Source of the DNA: Candidatus Electrothrix aestuarii
Lineage (GTDB): Bacteria > Desulfobacterota > Desulfobulbia > Desulfobulbales > Desulfobulbaceae
Length of the DNA: 64,000 nt
Assembly (NCBI GenBank): GCA_032595685.2
Contig: CP159373.1
Location: 5,046,700 to 5,110,699, forward strand
Direction of reading: 5' to 3'
The notes beneath the pieces are model-generated. The model was not told the DNA's origin. It saw only the letters and a program-made list of their open reading frames with translations, and made no database searches. Below, piece after piece: positions 9,290 through 18,087 of the stretch. Position 1 is the first letter of the stretch; each line of letters starts with the position of its first letter. The position numbers and the translations under genes are program-made.

Positions 9290-10759
9290 ATGAGAGTGGT
9301 ATTGTGGACGACTGCATTGGCGCTGGCAGTTGGAATACAAGGCGGAGCAGCCTTGGCAGCTCAGGAGAGCGGTCTGCCCAAGGCAATGTCGAATGAGACA
9401 AAGACCTGTCTGGGATGTCACAAGGAAATCAACGAGGGTATGTACCAACAATGGGGTGCGAGCAAGCATTATCGCGCCAATGTTGGCTGCTACGAATGCC
9501 ATAAGGCGGATAAAGGCGATGCCGATGCAATGGAGCATAACGGTTTCACTGTCTCTGTCATTGTCTCCCCCAAGGACTGTGGTCGCTGTCATGCCAAGGA
9601 GACCGAGGAATTTGCCGGTTCCCATCATTCCAAGGCCGGTCAAATCATGGGCTCCCTGGACAACAAACTGGCCGAGGTTGTGGAAGGCAATAAGGGGATG
9701 AAGACGGCAGGTTACCCGGATGGCATTTCCGCTGCTGCGGTGAATGGCTGTTGGCAGTGTCACGGCTCCAGGGTTGCTGTCCTTCCGGGCGGGAAACTGG
9801 ATCCTGCCACTTGGCCGAACAGCGGTATTGGGCGAATCAACCCGGACGGTAGCGAGGGCAGCTGCTCCGCCTGTCATTCACGGCATAACTTCTCGGTCGA
9901 GCAGGTGCGGAACCCTGAGAACTGCGGCAAATGCCATATGGGGCCGGATCATCCTCAGATCGAAATCTACAACGAGTCCAAGCATGGTATCGCCTTCCAT
10001 GCCAATAAGGACAAGATGAACATGGATTCCGCCAAGTGGATTGTGGGTGAAGACTATTCTGCTGCCCCGACCTGTGCCACTTGTCATATGTCTGCAACCA
10101 AGGACATGCCGACCAACCATAACGTCGGTTTGCGTATCAAGTGGAACAACCGTCCGGCGATTTCCAAGGAAGCACATAAAACCGATGAAACCTGGGGGCT
10201 GGAGTCTGCAAAGATCACCGGTGACATGCGCCGCAAAAACATGAAAAAGGTCTGTATCTCCTGCCATAACGTCAACTTCACAGATAATTTCTTTATCCAG
10301 TATGAAGAGCTGATGAACCTTTATCACGAGAAGTTCGCCAGACCGGGACTGGAACTGTACGCTGCCGCCACAAAAGTATTGAAGGCGGTCAAGGGTGATA
10401 CCTATGCCCAGTTCGCCCAAATGATCGACTTCACCTGGTTTGAGATCTGGCATCATGAAGGACGGCGGGCACGTCATGCTGCGGCTATGATGGCACCGGA
10501 CTATACCCATTGGCACGGAACCTATGAGGTGGCCAAGCACTGGTACGGCAAATACATTCCTGAGCTGAATGAAGTTATCGAAATGGGTAAAAACAGTGAA
10601 AAGAAAGAGGCTGTTGCAGCAGCTGAAGAGCTGGAAAAACTGCTGGTCAAAGTCCAGGCTGATGACAACCATAAATGGGCAACAGGTCAGGAAGATGCGG
10701 CTGACAAGGCTGAGCGGACCAAACGAGCTGAAGAGTTCAAGAAACGCTACGCCAAATAA
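9290..10759 (+). CDS. Octaheme c-type cytochrome, hydroxylamine oxidoreductase (HAO) family
   Basis: Periplasmic protein of 489 residues with a signal peptide (VVLWTTALALAVGIQGGAALA) and exactly eight CxxCH motifs: CLGCH, CYECH, CGRCH, CWQCH, CSACH, CGKCH, CATCH and CISCH. Heme number, length and the C-terminal DYTHWHGTYEV motif fit the HAO-like octaheme family. In anaerobes these usually reduce nitrite or hydroxylamine rather than oxidise hydroxylamine. Next to NapFDAGHB, nitrite reduction to ammonium is the natural inference. Whether the Tyr that cross-links heme P460 in true HAO is present needs alignment. The ATG follows GGGAGGA. Substrate is not certain. Confidence 0.88.
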   Translation: MRVVLWTTALALAVGIQGGAALAAQESGLPKAMSNETKTCLGCHKEINEGMYQQWGASKHYRANVGCYECHKADKGDADAMEHNGFTVSVIVSPKDCGRCHAKETEEFAGSHHSKAGQIMGSLDNKLAEVVEGNKGMKTAGYPDGISAAAVNGCWQCHGSRVAVLPGGKLDPATWPNSGIGRINPDGSEGSCSACHSRHNFSVEQVRNPENCGKCHMGPDHPQIEIYNESKHGIAFHANKDKMNMDSAKWIVGEDYSAAPTCATCHMSATKDMPTNHNVGLRIKWNNRPAISKEAHKTDETWGLESAKITGDMRRKNMKKVCISCHNVNFTDNFFIQYEELMNLYHEKFARPGLELYAAATKVLKAVKGDTYAQFAQMIDFTWFEIWHHEGRRARHAAAMMAPDYTHWHGTYEVAKHWYGKYIPELNEVIEMGKNSEKKEAVAAAEELEKLLVKVQADDNHKWATGQEDAADKAERTKRAEEFKKRYAK

Positions 10760-10785
10760 TGTCGTAAACTCCTAATCAACCACCT

Positions 10786-10825
10786 TAATCAAGGCTGCGC
10801 AGAGCAATCTACGTGGCCTTGATTA
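10786..10825 (+). terminator. Hairpin after the octaheme cytochrome gene
   Basis: A perfect 10-bp stem, TAATCAAGGC and GCCTTGATTA, with a 20-nt loop, 27 bp after the stop. There is no strong T-run, so it is either a weak terminator or an mRNA 3' stabiliser. Confidence 0.5.
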
Positions 10826-10980
10826 TGTCGGATGTTCGGTTTACAGCCCCCCTCCCCCTTCTCCCTATCTCTCCTCGAAAATCGGTTGACGGCTTCCCTC
10901 TCCGCACGTAACATATACAGCCAAGGTATATTGAGTTACCACAAGAATTACTACAAGATCCCGGAGCCTTGTTGTCGAGC

Positions 10981-12414
10981 ATGCAGCGTCCCTATTTCTT
11001 CCTCTTTACTCCACTCTTCCTTGCCGTGATGCTCTCTTCTTCTCCGGCAACTTGCTGGGCAAGAAAAGAAACAGCCACAAAGCTCACCCTGGAAGAAGCT
11101 ATTGAACGCGCGCTTCAGCATAATCGTCAACTCAAAAGCAGTACACTGGATTTAAGCAGCAGACAGGTCTACCTGGACGAGGCCTGGGACAGGTTCTCGG
11201 TGCAAATTTCCCCGCTTTCCAGCATCAACTACTCAGCTGTAAGCGATGAGGAACAGGTTGTCTGGAAGGTGGGCAGTGAAATATCAAAAAAATTCAGCAA
11301 CGGCATCCAGGTCGGCGTAACACCCAATATTGCAGTCAATGACGACAGCTACGGAACAGGTATCAGCTGTTCGCTGGCAGTCCCCCTGCTGCGGGGATAT
11401 GGCCAGGACGTTAATCTCAATACAGTGCAGGCACGGGAATACAGCCTGCATACCGCCTTTCGTCGCCTTCACCGTTATAAGATCAACACCGTACTGGAGA
11501 CTGTGCAGGCCGTCTACGCCCTGATTCGGGCCCAATATCTCGTTGATCTGTACACAGAGCAGTTATCTCCGCTTCAAGGCCATCTGCACACGGCCCGCAT
11601 ACGAGAAAAAGCCGGAATAGGTCGTTCTATGGATGGATACCGGGCGGAACTCCGCCTGAAAAAGGTTGAGGAACAGCTAAATAGCGCCCAAAAACACGCT
11701 GCGGAAACAGCAGATCGCCTCAAAGACCTCCTTGCCCTGCCCCTGGATAAATCCATAGAGGTACAGGCACCCCTGGAATACACTCTGATCAATATCAAAC
11801 TGAACGAGGCAATCCAAATCGCCTTGCAGCACCGGATTGAGATAGGCCAGGGCCGGGCTGATATTGTTGAAGCCCGGCGCAAGGAAAAGGTAGCGGAGCA
11901 GAATACCCTACCCGACCTTGAGCTCAAGCTCGGGTACAAACGCCAAAGTGAGGCAGAGGAATTCGAAAACTTTTCCTTTCCTGATGAGGAGATCTGGTCG
12001 GTAGCCCTGACCAGCAGCACGGACTGGAAGCGCTCAACGGAAAAGGCGGCCCTGGCCAATAGCCGCCTGGCCGTTGATCGCAGCCGTCTGGGCCTGGAGT
12101 CTTCCCGGGAGAAAATCATTCGCGAGGTGCGTACCGTGCTCAATGCCCTTGATGCCTCCAGGGCACGCATTGCCCTCCGCCGGGAGCAAATCCATCAGGC
12201 CACAGGGAAGCAACGACTGGCCAAGGTGAAGTTCCAGTATAATGAGGCAGATAATTTTGACCTCCTTGAGGCCGAAACTCAACTTGAACAGGCCAAGGTC
12301 GATCTGATGACCGATGAAATTCGTTACATTACCGACGGCTACCGATTCCGTGCCGCTATGGGTACCCTGATCGCCTTTGCCCCCTCCAACAAGGACTCCA
12401 CTCATACCCCATGA
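10981..12414 (+). CDS. TolC-family outer membrane efflux protein
   Basis: Outer-membrane channel component of a tripartite exporter, about 477 residues. A signal peptide (FFLFTPLFLAVMLSSSPATCWA) is followed by TLEEAIERALQHNRQLKS, the typical opening of an OEP repeat. The second repeat starts near IKLNEAIQIALQHRIEI, and the helical regions are rich in Ala, Arg, Glu and Gln. The ATG at 10981 is chosen. TTG codons at 10969 and 10972 sit closer to GGAG and are possible. The stop overlaps the start of the adaptor gene (ATGA), so they form one operon. The pump ATPase and permease are not adjacent but may be those at 23.5 kb. Confidence 0.88.
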   Translation: MQRPYFFLFTPLFLAVMLSSSPATCWARKETATKLTLEEAIERALQHNRQLKSSTLDLSSRQVYLDEAWDRFSVQISPLSSINYSAVSDEEQVVWKVGSEISKKFSNGIQVGVTPNIAVNDDSYGTGISCSLAVPLLRGYGQDVNLNTVQAREYSLHTAFRRLHRYKINTVLETVQAVYALIRAQYLVDLYTEQLSPLQGHLHTARIREKAGIGRSMDGYRAELRLKKVEEQLNSAQKHAAETADRLKDLLALPLDKSIEVQAPLEYTLINIKLNEAIQIALQHRIEIGQGRADIVEARRKEKVAEQNTLPDLELKLGYKRQSEAEEFENFSFPDEEIWSVALTSSTDWKRSTEKAALANSRLAVDRSRLGLESSREKIIREVRTVLNALDASRARIALRREQIHQATGKQRLAKVKFQYNEADNFDLLEAETQLEQAKVDLMTDEIRYITDGYRFRAAMGTLIAFAPSNKDSTHTP

Positions 12415-13835
12415 AATACCTCCTCTTCCTTGTCTGCGCTGCTCTCCTCTCTGTTTTACTGTTCAGGCAGCATGCTCCCTCCTCCTCTGAACAAGCACCG
12501 CCCCTGACCACAGTAGCGCTCCGGGATTTCCAGGTAACAGTGCGCACGGTGGGCACGCTTCATGCCGTCAACTCCCACGTAGTCGCCTCCCGGATCAAAG
12601 GGCCTGGGGCAAAGATTATCTTCCTGGCCCAGGACGGGTACCCGGTCAAAAAAGGTGATATCCTGGTACGCTTTGATCCCACCCGTTTTGAGGAGGCAGT
12701 GGCTGAATGTACAGCCCAGATCAATGATCTGACAGCTGGGCTTGAGGCGGCAGAGCAGCTTCTGAGTTGGGAGGAAATAGAGGTGGGACATAAAATCGAG
12801 AGCGCCCGCTACAGCCTCCGGGTTGCGAAACTGGAATTGCAGCGCTTGGTGAAAGGCGACGGCCCCATGACCTTGGCCCAATATCGCGATGAACAGGAAA
12901 AGGCTGAGCTGGAACTGAAACGCTATCAGGATTATGCTGCTGATCTGGAAAAGCTGGCGCAGGAAGGCTACGAGAATCCAGCAGAACTGGGCCGCATCCG
13001 TGATAAAATTGCCGTAGCCAAAGAAGAGTTTACCAGCGCCAAGCGCCGTTTCACCTCCTACCGGGACTTTGTTCTGCCTTCACTCACGGAAACCGCCACA
13101 GCCAAGGTGGAGAATGCCAAACTGAGCCAGCAACAGGTAGGCAAGGCCGGTGTGCATACCATTGCCAGAGCCAAGGCCTCTGTTGATCAGGTCCAGGCAA
13201 AGCTCCAGGCTGCCCGGACCGCCCTCAATCAGGCAAAGGCGGAGCTGGAGAAAACCAGCCTCTACGCCCCCTTTGACGGCCTGGTTATTCATCACGAGGC
13301 CTTCCGCAACGGAGAGATGCGAACTGCCCAGGAGGGCGACACGGTCATCATTCATCAACCCATCCTTTCCCTGCCCGACCTGAGCAGCCTGATTGTTAAA
13401 AGCAAGGTCCGGGAAATTGATCTGCATAAGATCGCGGTGGGGCAGCCTGCCCTGATCACCCTGGATGCCTACCCTGCCCTCCACCTCCAAGGCGAACTGG
13501 CCTTTATCGGGGCCCTGGCAAAGAAACAGCAAGGCCGTCAATACGGAGAAAAGTATTTCCAGATTCACTTTTCCCTCAAAAGCAGCGATAAACGGCTTAG
13601 GCCGGGCATGTCAGCACGGGTGGAACTGCAAACCGCACAGGTCACTCAAGTGCTCTCCCTGCCCGTTGAAGCTGTGTTCCAGGATAATGACGGTCCTTTC
13701 TGTTATGTCCAGAGAGGTACTGAGGTGCAACGACGTAGCCTGCAAACCGGGCACAGCAACGAATACTTTATCGAGATTACCGGGGGGCTGACCGCAGGGG
13801 AGCAGGTCCTGCTGGTGCGACCTGACGATCATTGA
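12411..13835 (+). CDS. HlyD/MacA-type periplasmic adaptor protein
   Basis: Membrane fusion protein of 474 residues linking an inner-membrane pump to TolC. It has an N-terminal membrane anchor (LLFLVCAALLSVLLF). A first lipoyl half follows (GPGAKIIFLAQDGYPVKKGDILVRFD), then a long alpha-helical hairpin (about 95-270) and the second lipoyl half (TSLYAPFDGLVIHH). The C-terminal beta-barrel domains contain RPGMSARVEL. The 4-bp overlap with the tolC-like gene shows co-translation. The type of partner pump (ABC rather than RND) is inferred from the MacB-like genes at 23.5 kb. Confidence 0.88.
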   Translation: MKYLLFLVCAALLSVLLFRQHAPSSSEQAPPLTTVALRDFQVTVRTVGTLHAVNSHVVASRIKGPGAKIIFLAQDGYPVKKGDILVRFDPTRFEEAVAECTAQINDLTAGLEAAEQLLSWEEIEVGHKIESARYSLRVAKLELQRLVKGDGPMTLAQYRDEQEKAELELKRYQDYAADLEKLAQEGYENPAELGRIRDKIAVAKEEFTSAKRRFTSYRDFVLPSLTETATAKVENAKLSQQQVGKAGVHTIARAKASVDQVQAKLQAARTALNQAKAELEKTSLYAPFDGLVIHHEAFRNGEMRTAQEGDTVIIHQPILSLPDLSSLIVKSKVREIDLHKIAVGQPALITLDAYPALHLQGELAFIGALAKKQQGRQYGEKYFQIHFSLKSSDKRLRPGMSARVELQTAQVTQVLSLPVEAVFQDNDGPFCYVQRGTEVQRRSLQTGHSNEYFIEITGGLTAGEQVLLVRPDDH

Positions 13836-13851
13836 TCCATGCTCAACCTCC

Positions 13852-13879
13852 ACCCGCAATCCCAGGCATTAAAGCGGGT
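13852..13879. terminator. Weak hairpin between convergent genes
   Basis: ACCCGC and GCGGGT with a 16-nt loop, between the adaptor gene and the convergent cytochrome b561 gene. There is no T-run, so termination is only a suggestion. Confidence 0.25.
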
Positions 13880-13894
13880 TGAATCGGGATAACG

Positions 13895-14455
13895 TCAAAC
13901 TTTCGCTCCCAGCATGCGGAGTAATGTTCCATCCTTGTCGAGTATATGGTGCTTTAATACTCCAACAATATGAAGGATCACTCCGATGATAATGCTGGTG
14001 CCAGCTATAGCGTGCAGTTCATGGGCAATACCTGCAACTGACCCGTTCAATGGAATAACTTCCATCGGATTGGCTGGATCAGGATTTCGGGCCACAAGCT
14101 CCAAGCCGAACAACTCAACACCATGACCACCCATTGCTGACATAACAAAACCGGAAATCGGCAGTATCACCGTACCGATCAGCAAAAGATAGTGGACAAG
14201 CTTTGACATTATTTTTTCTATTTTTTTGTATTCACGAATGGGAGGAGGCCAACCGCTTTTTATTCTCCAGACCACTCGGAGAATGACAGGAAATATAATC
14301 AATACACCAAATGCTTTATGCCAAGGATACAGTGCATAAGATTTTGTTTCTTCCATGAAGACACCTACTGCCAATAACATTATCATCATGATGCCTACGA
14401 TCCAGTGTAATGCCAATGTATTGCTACCGAGCTTGGATTGGGTATCGAGCTGCAT
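13895..14455 (-). CDS. Cytochrome b561-family membrane protein
   Basis: A 186-residue di-heme b-type membrane cytochrome with four hydrophobic spans (about residues 14-32, 48-66, 90-110 and 145-168). Candidate heme-ligand histidines lie in ALHWIVG, PWHKAFG, VHYLLL, HELHAIAG and ILHIVG. Proteins of this family oxidise quinol or reduce superoxide or small cytochromes; which applies here is not evident. It stands alone, convergent with the efflux operon, and is the first gene of the accessory stretch that separates tolC-hlyD from the MacB-like genes. Confidence 0.85.
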   Translation of the reverse strand: MQLDTQSKLGSNTLALHWIVGIMMIMLLAVGVFMEETKSYALYPWHKAFGVLIIFPVILRVVWRIKSGWPPPIREYKKIEKIMSKLVHYLLLIGTVILPISGFVMSAMGGHGVELFGLELVARNPDPANPMEVIPLNGSVAGIAHELHAIAGTSIIIGVILHIVGVLKHHILDKDGTLLRMLGAKV

Positions 14456-14611
14456 ATCTTCCTCCTTGATTTTCCATTTTTTTACATTTTACGTAGACTT
14501 GTTTCCTTACTTCATGTCTGCACTGTAGACAATGAACATAAAGGGAATGTGTTAATCAAGAAATAAATTGTAAAGATTTTGTAAGGGCAGGGACAAGAGA
14601 ACCGGTGCTTC

Positions 14612-14667
14612 TGCTCCGTCCTCGCAACACAGACAGCCGTGATGATCAAGAGCTGCCGAACTGAGTA
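14612..14667. repeat. Short direct repeat, copy 1
   Basis: About 50 bp containing CTCGCAACACAGACAGCCG and a nearby CCGAACTGA, found again at 16359-16413. Each copy lies at or just after the 3' end of a minus-strand gene (14670 and 16393), suggesting a shared 3'-flanking or duplicated segment. Confidence 0.6.
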
Positions 14668-14669
14668 TA

Positions 14670-15572
14670 TCAGATCGGTTCATCATCGCAATTCTGTTGC
14701 GCGAGCTCCCGAACCTGCTCCTCACTCAATCCGGTCGTCTCGGCGATTTCCTCAACAGTATATTTTTCCTTACGTAACATATTGACAGCAATCTCCAGTT
14801 TTCCTTCAAAATTCCCCTCAGCTCGTCCTTCAACTCTCGCCGTCTCAATCATGTCACGTTCACTGGCCCTGTCGGTCATATAGCGTTCATAGGCTTTGCG
14901 TTCCTTTTCAGGCATTTTCAACAAATCCAGCTTTTCCGCAGCAGCCTGAATATTCTTTGAGGTGAAATCAGGGCGCACTTCCGAATTTTTGAACAGGTAA
15001 ACCCACTCGTCAATCCCTTTGCTGATGATATCGTGGAAACGTTCCACTTCGATCAGGTAATATTCCGGGAAAATATTTCCGGCAGCAATTTCCCTGCCGA
15101 GAACAGCCCTCCGTTTTGCAGGCTTCAGGTGCAAAGACTCCTGGGTATTTATACCATAAAACTCCGTGCTGCCCCGGTACAGATAATCGTTCTCTCCCTC
15201 GCCGAAGAGAAAATAGAGGATACTGATGGAGATAATTTTTTTTACCTTATGAAAGGAATCGCCAAGGCTGATATGATCCACCACCAGCTTGGAGGTGCCG
15301 TAGAGCAGGCGTTGCAGATAATGCCGTTCCCGACTGTTCTGTACTTCGATGATGAAGATATCGCCGTTTTCATCCTCAACAACCAAATCCACCCGATTGA
15401 ACTTATCTGATTCATCCTGCTGATTGCCTTCGCTTTCCAGGACGGAAAGAATGGTGATGTCTTTTTCCAGCAGGGTGCTGAGGAAGCCCTCCAGCACGTC
15501 GTAGTTGGCTTTGTCACGCAGGATATTTTTGATAGCCCAGTCGAAACTGACCAGGGTTCTTTTTTCGCTCAT
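14670..15572 (-). CDS. Rpn-family recombination-promoting nuclease / PD-(D/E)XK transposase-like protein
   Basis: A protein of 300 residues from the ATG at 15572, which has a GGAGG site. Features typical of the Rpn/PDDEXK_2 family are FDWAIKNILRDKANYDVLEGFLSTLL at the N-terminus and the nuclease core DKFNRVDLVVEDENGDIFIIEVQNSRERHYLQRLLYG, with D (in RVDLVV) and E-V-Q as the D/ExK-type active site. The Glu-rich C-terminus (MLRKEKYTVEEIAETTGLSEEQVREL) is a helix-turn-helix-like tail common in these proteins. Family members are often multicopy and act in RecA-independent recombination. Nothing shows a specific role here. Confidence 0.85.
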   Translation of the reverse strand: MSEKRTLVSFDWAIKNILRDKANYDVLEGFLSTLLEKDITILSVLESEGNQQDESDKFNRVDLVVEDENGDIFIIEVQNSRERHYLQRLLYGTSKLVVDHISLGDSFHKVKKIISISILYFLFGEGENDYLYRGSTEFYGINTQESLHLKPAKRRAVLGREIAAGNIFPEYYLIEVERFHDIISKGIDEWVYLFKNSEVRPDFTSKNIQAAAEKLDLLKMPEKERKAYERYMTDRASERDMIETARVEGRAEGNFEGKLEIAVNMLRKEKYTVEEIAETTGLSEEQVRELAQQNCDDEPI

Positions 15573-15680
15573 ATTTTCCTCCGTTCCGGCCGCACTCTTT
15601 CCGACAGCCGCATTCAAAACACAGCAGACATGGGGTATGAATGCACCCTACGAGGCTCCTACGGTTCAAACAAGACCCCC

Positions 15681-16151
15681 TCAGAGGCACTTCGGAAAAT
15701 TCGGGGCCAGGTAAGATTTGCCGGATTTTTCCGCACTGAGGAAAAAGGTGAACCGTCCATTCTGATCACAGATCCAGACCTCTTCAGCACCGTGAGCGAA
15801 ATACAAAGCCCTTTTCTCCTCCATTTCCACTTCAGTATTTACCGCTGACATCACCTCAATACAGATTTCAGGGGCGACAGAGCACTCGGTTTCGTTTTGG
15901 ATTTGCTGAAGTCGTTGCGCTGAACACCAGGCCACATCGGCGACCTTGGTTCCTTGTTCTGTGCGGATCGCGCATTCCGCAAGGGCCTCTCCTCCGCGCA
16001 GATGGGTATAGAGCAGGCCAATAATCTTTCCCTGAAACAGGGAATGGTACACTTTGACAGGAGTCATGAGAAGTTGGCCCTGCTGATTGGTTTCGATCTT
16101 GAACGGCAAATCCTTCAGATTACTGCTGTCGCATATTTTTTGCCAAGTCAT
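15681..16151 (-). CDS. Uma2-family (DUF820) putative endonuclease
   Basis: A 156-residue protein with the PD-(D/E)XK-like Uma2 core: VADVAWCSAQR, APEICIEVMSAVNTEVEMEEKRALYFAHGAEEVWICDQNGRFTFF. The E-V-x-S followed by EKRALYF and EVWICD pattern is diagnostic. It is slightly short for the family (usually 180-190), and the C-terminus after FFLSAEKSG diverges. These genes are abundant, often in many copies, in multicellular and filamentous bacteria, with unknown role. Confidence 0.8.
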   Translation of the reverse strand: MTWQKICDSSNLKDLPFKIETNQQGQLLMTPVKVYHSLFQGKIIGLLYTHLRGGEALAECAIRTEQGTKVADVAWCSAQRLQQIQNETECSVAPEICIEVMSAVNTEVEMEEKRALYFAHGAEEVWICDQNGRFTFFLSAEKSGKSYLAPNFPKCL

Positions 16152-16358
16152 AGCCGATTGATCCAGTTGATATTTTTATTGCCGCAAAATTCAGGGTGTT
16201 ACCCTGAGCTGCTTTTTCATGGAAAAAGAAACACTCCGGGAAATTCCGGTATTGAGTATATCATGTCACCGATGGGGCTGTTTGTCGGGAAATCTCTTTG
16301 CCAGAGCCCGACAGAGCACACCCCTGTACCAAAACGGTGCATGAAAAGCCCCCTGTAA

Positions 16359-16413
16359 TGCTCCGGCCTCGCAACACAGACAGCCGTTCGGATCAGGCAC
16401 CGCCGAACTGATC
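16359..16413. repeat. Short direct repeat, copy 2
   Basis: Second copy of the 14612-14667 repeat. It overlaps the last codons (FGGA) of the HU-like gene that ends at 16393. Confidence 0.6.
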
Positions 16414-17433
16414 CATATTACAGACCTCCAGGACATATCGTCCTCGTTCCAGCAAGAAGTTATACAGCGTATCGTATGCATCCTGGTCAGCAATATTGAG
16501 CGTCACATCAACAGCAAGCCCGGTCAGGACAATATCTCCGCCTGTAACGGGAACAGGAGGCCCCATCTCTCCTGTGTACGGCCCGATTGCCAGGGTGATC
16601 GTATCATCCGGCTTCAATATGGCCTCAACGCGGCAGTCCTCAGCCGGAGCATCGTGCTGCACAGCCTGGACAGGTCCGGTTGCATCGGAACCGGCAACAA
16701 ACATCTCAAGCTGATCAGATGCAATGTAGTTCATACTCCTCACATATTCGTATGATCCCTCCCGGAGGGTGCCGTGCCGGGTATATCGGTTGCGGCAGTG
16801 GATGGTCTTCTCCACATTGGGTGATACAGCAGGCTCCCCGCCGAAATCAGCAGTGATGATCACGTTGGACGGGTCATTGAGGGCAATTTTGTCCTGCTCG
16901 ATCTCATTGTCATCGGCATCAACCAGGAAGATTCCCAGATCCTCGTCAGCAATATCAAAACCAATGTATTTTCCGGTAAGACGGAACGGATATCCTTCCC
17001 TGATAAAGCGGGGATACTCCGTCGTTGTCTCGTACCCGGTGACCACTTCAGGGGCCTTGGACGGATAACCGAGCCTTTCGTAGGTCGCGATGTTCTGCAC
17101 AGCCCGATTGAACTGCCTCGGGACCTTGGCCGCAACTTTCACCGCATCAGGCGGAATATCATCGGTCGGAACGTCCAGACGCACCTGGAGGCGCGGCATG
17201 AAGGAGACGAAATTCTTTAATTTGACGAACTTGCCATCAGCAACCTGCTCCGTGACAACAAGCTGGAAGTTCTGCAAAACCGTCCTGACCTGGGCAGCGG
17301 TGATTGAGGGATTCAGCGTATGAATAAGTTCCGCGACCTCGTCATTGCCGAGGGTTTCTTCTGCCGTTGTCTGACAGTAGTAGGAAGGGGGGACGGTGAG
17401 TTTGTTTTCTCTGACATAGTATGTGACCGGCAT
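16393..17433 (-). CDS. HU-like DNA-binding-domain protein with DUF4469-type C-terminus
   Basis: A protein of 346 residues. The N-terminal ~125 residues (from VTYYVRENKLTVPPSYYCQ through TAAQVRTVLQNFQLVVTEQVADGKFVKLKNFVSFMPRLQVR) resemble the HU/IHF-like fold of Bacteroidetes-type HU-HIG proteins. The rest is beta-rich, with a carboxypeptidase-regulatory-like strand pattern (FRLTGKYIGFDIADEDLGIFLVD) and a DUF4469-type end (GGDIVLTGLAVDVTL). Known relatives are uncharacterised. No partner gene is evident. The start ATG follows an AGGAGG-type site (CAGGAGGTTCC). Confidence 0.7.
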   Translation of the reverse strand: MPVTYYVRENKLTVPPSYYCQTTAEETLGNDEVAELIHTLNPSITAAQVRTVLQNFQLVVTEQVADGKFVKLKNFVSFMPRLQVRLDVPTDDIPPDAVKVAAKVPRQFNRAVQNIATYERLGYPSKAPEVVTGYETTTEYPRFIREGYPFRLTGKYIGFDIADEDLGIFLVDADDNEIEQDKIALNDPSNVIITADFGGEPAVSPNVEKTIHCRNRYTRHGTLREGSYEYVRSMNYIASDQLEMFVAGSDATGPVQAVQHDAPAEDCRVEAILKPDDTITLAIGPYTGEMGPPVPVTGGDIVLTGLAVDVTLNIADQDAYDTLYNFLLERGRYVLEVCNMDQFGGA

Positions 17434-17519
17434 GGGGAACCTCCTGATAAGAAATGATTATTCTTCATGAAAAGAGACAGATACACACGTTGATACATGC
17501 GGATTTTTTGCGAATCAAA

Positions 17520-17820
17520 AGCCTACCCTTCTATATACTAAAAGGGTTCCCTTTTGAGATATAAAACCCTCCCTTTTGATATATAGAAGGGAGGTTTTTT
17601 GATAGGTAGAAGCCAGGGCTTTTGAAAGACAAACCCTACGCCTTTTGCAAGGCAAAACCCAGGCCTTTTGCGAGGCAAAGCCTACGCCTTTTGAACGGCA
17701 AACCCTATGCCTTTTGAACGACAAACCCTACGCCTTTTGAACGACAAACCCTACGCCTTTTGAACGGCAAACCCTATGCCTTTTGAACGACAAACCCTAC
17801 GCCTTTTGCAAGGCAAAACC
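17520..17820. repeat. Imperfect 21-23-bp tandem repeat array
   Basis: About 13 copies of a unit like AAACCCTACGCCTTTTGAACG, tandemly arranged. In the right part the period is 23 bp (TACGCC at 17729 and 17752); to the left the copies drift. The period is not a multiple of three and no CDS covers it, so it is non-coding. An 8-bp stem, CCTCCCTT and AAGGGAGG followed by six T (17568-17600), lies in the diverged left part and looks like a plus-strand terminator. Confidence 0.85.
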
Positions 17821-17840
17821 TCTGCTGTTTTTTTAGTTCG

Positions 17841-17924
17841 CAGGTTGCGGATGAGCGGAACGAACCCCGACATGTCCGCCTCGCCTTATGATTGTCGGGG
17901 TTCGTTCCTTACCTCAACCTACCG
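17841..17924. repeat. Long palindromic (REP-like) element
   Basis: A perfect 16-bp inverted repeat, GGAACGAACCCCGACA and its complement (17857-17872 and 17893-17908), with a 20-bp loop, flanked by an outer AGGTTG/CAACCT pair. It sits at the end of the tandem array in the intergenic region after the FG-GAP gene. Likely a dispersed REP- or MITE-type element. Confidence 0.7.
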
Positions 17925-18087
17925 GGCTGCAAAGGTTGGAAAGACTGTTGCTTTCCTCCCCTTTGTTTAACGCAGTCGCAGAAGATTACAAGGGAAAAAT
18001 AGCATATAAGCAAATCCGAACAAGGCATGCAAACCAGAACCGGGGTCTGATAGCAAAACAGTAGTGCTCAACCATGCCTACGGCACC

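Noticed and set aside
9290..10759. Calling the octaheme cytochrome a true hydroxylamine oxidase.
   Set aside because: Eight hemes alone do not decide. No ammonia-oxidation genes are present, the Tyr cross-link was not verified, and the Nap context favours a reductive role.
17515..17724. A minus-strand frame of 69 codons in the tandem repeat.
   Set aside because: The repeat period is not a multiple of three, and the frame is a by-product of the repeat.
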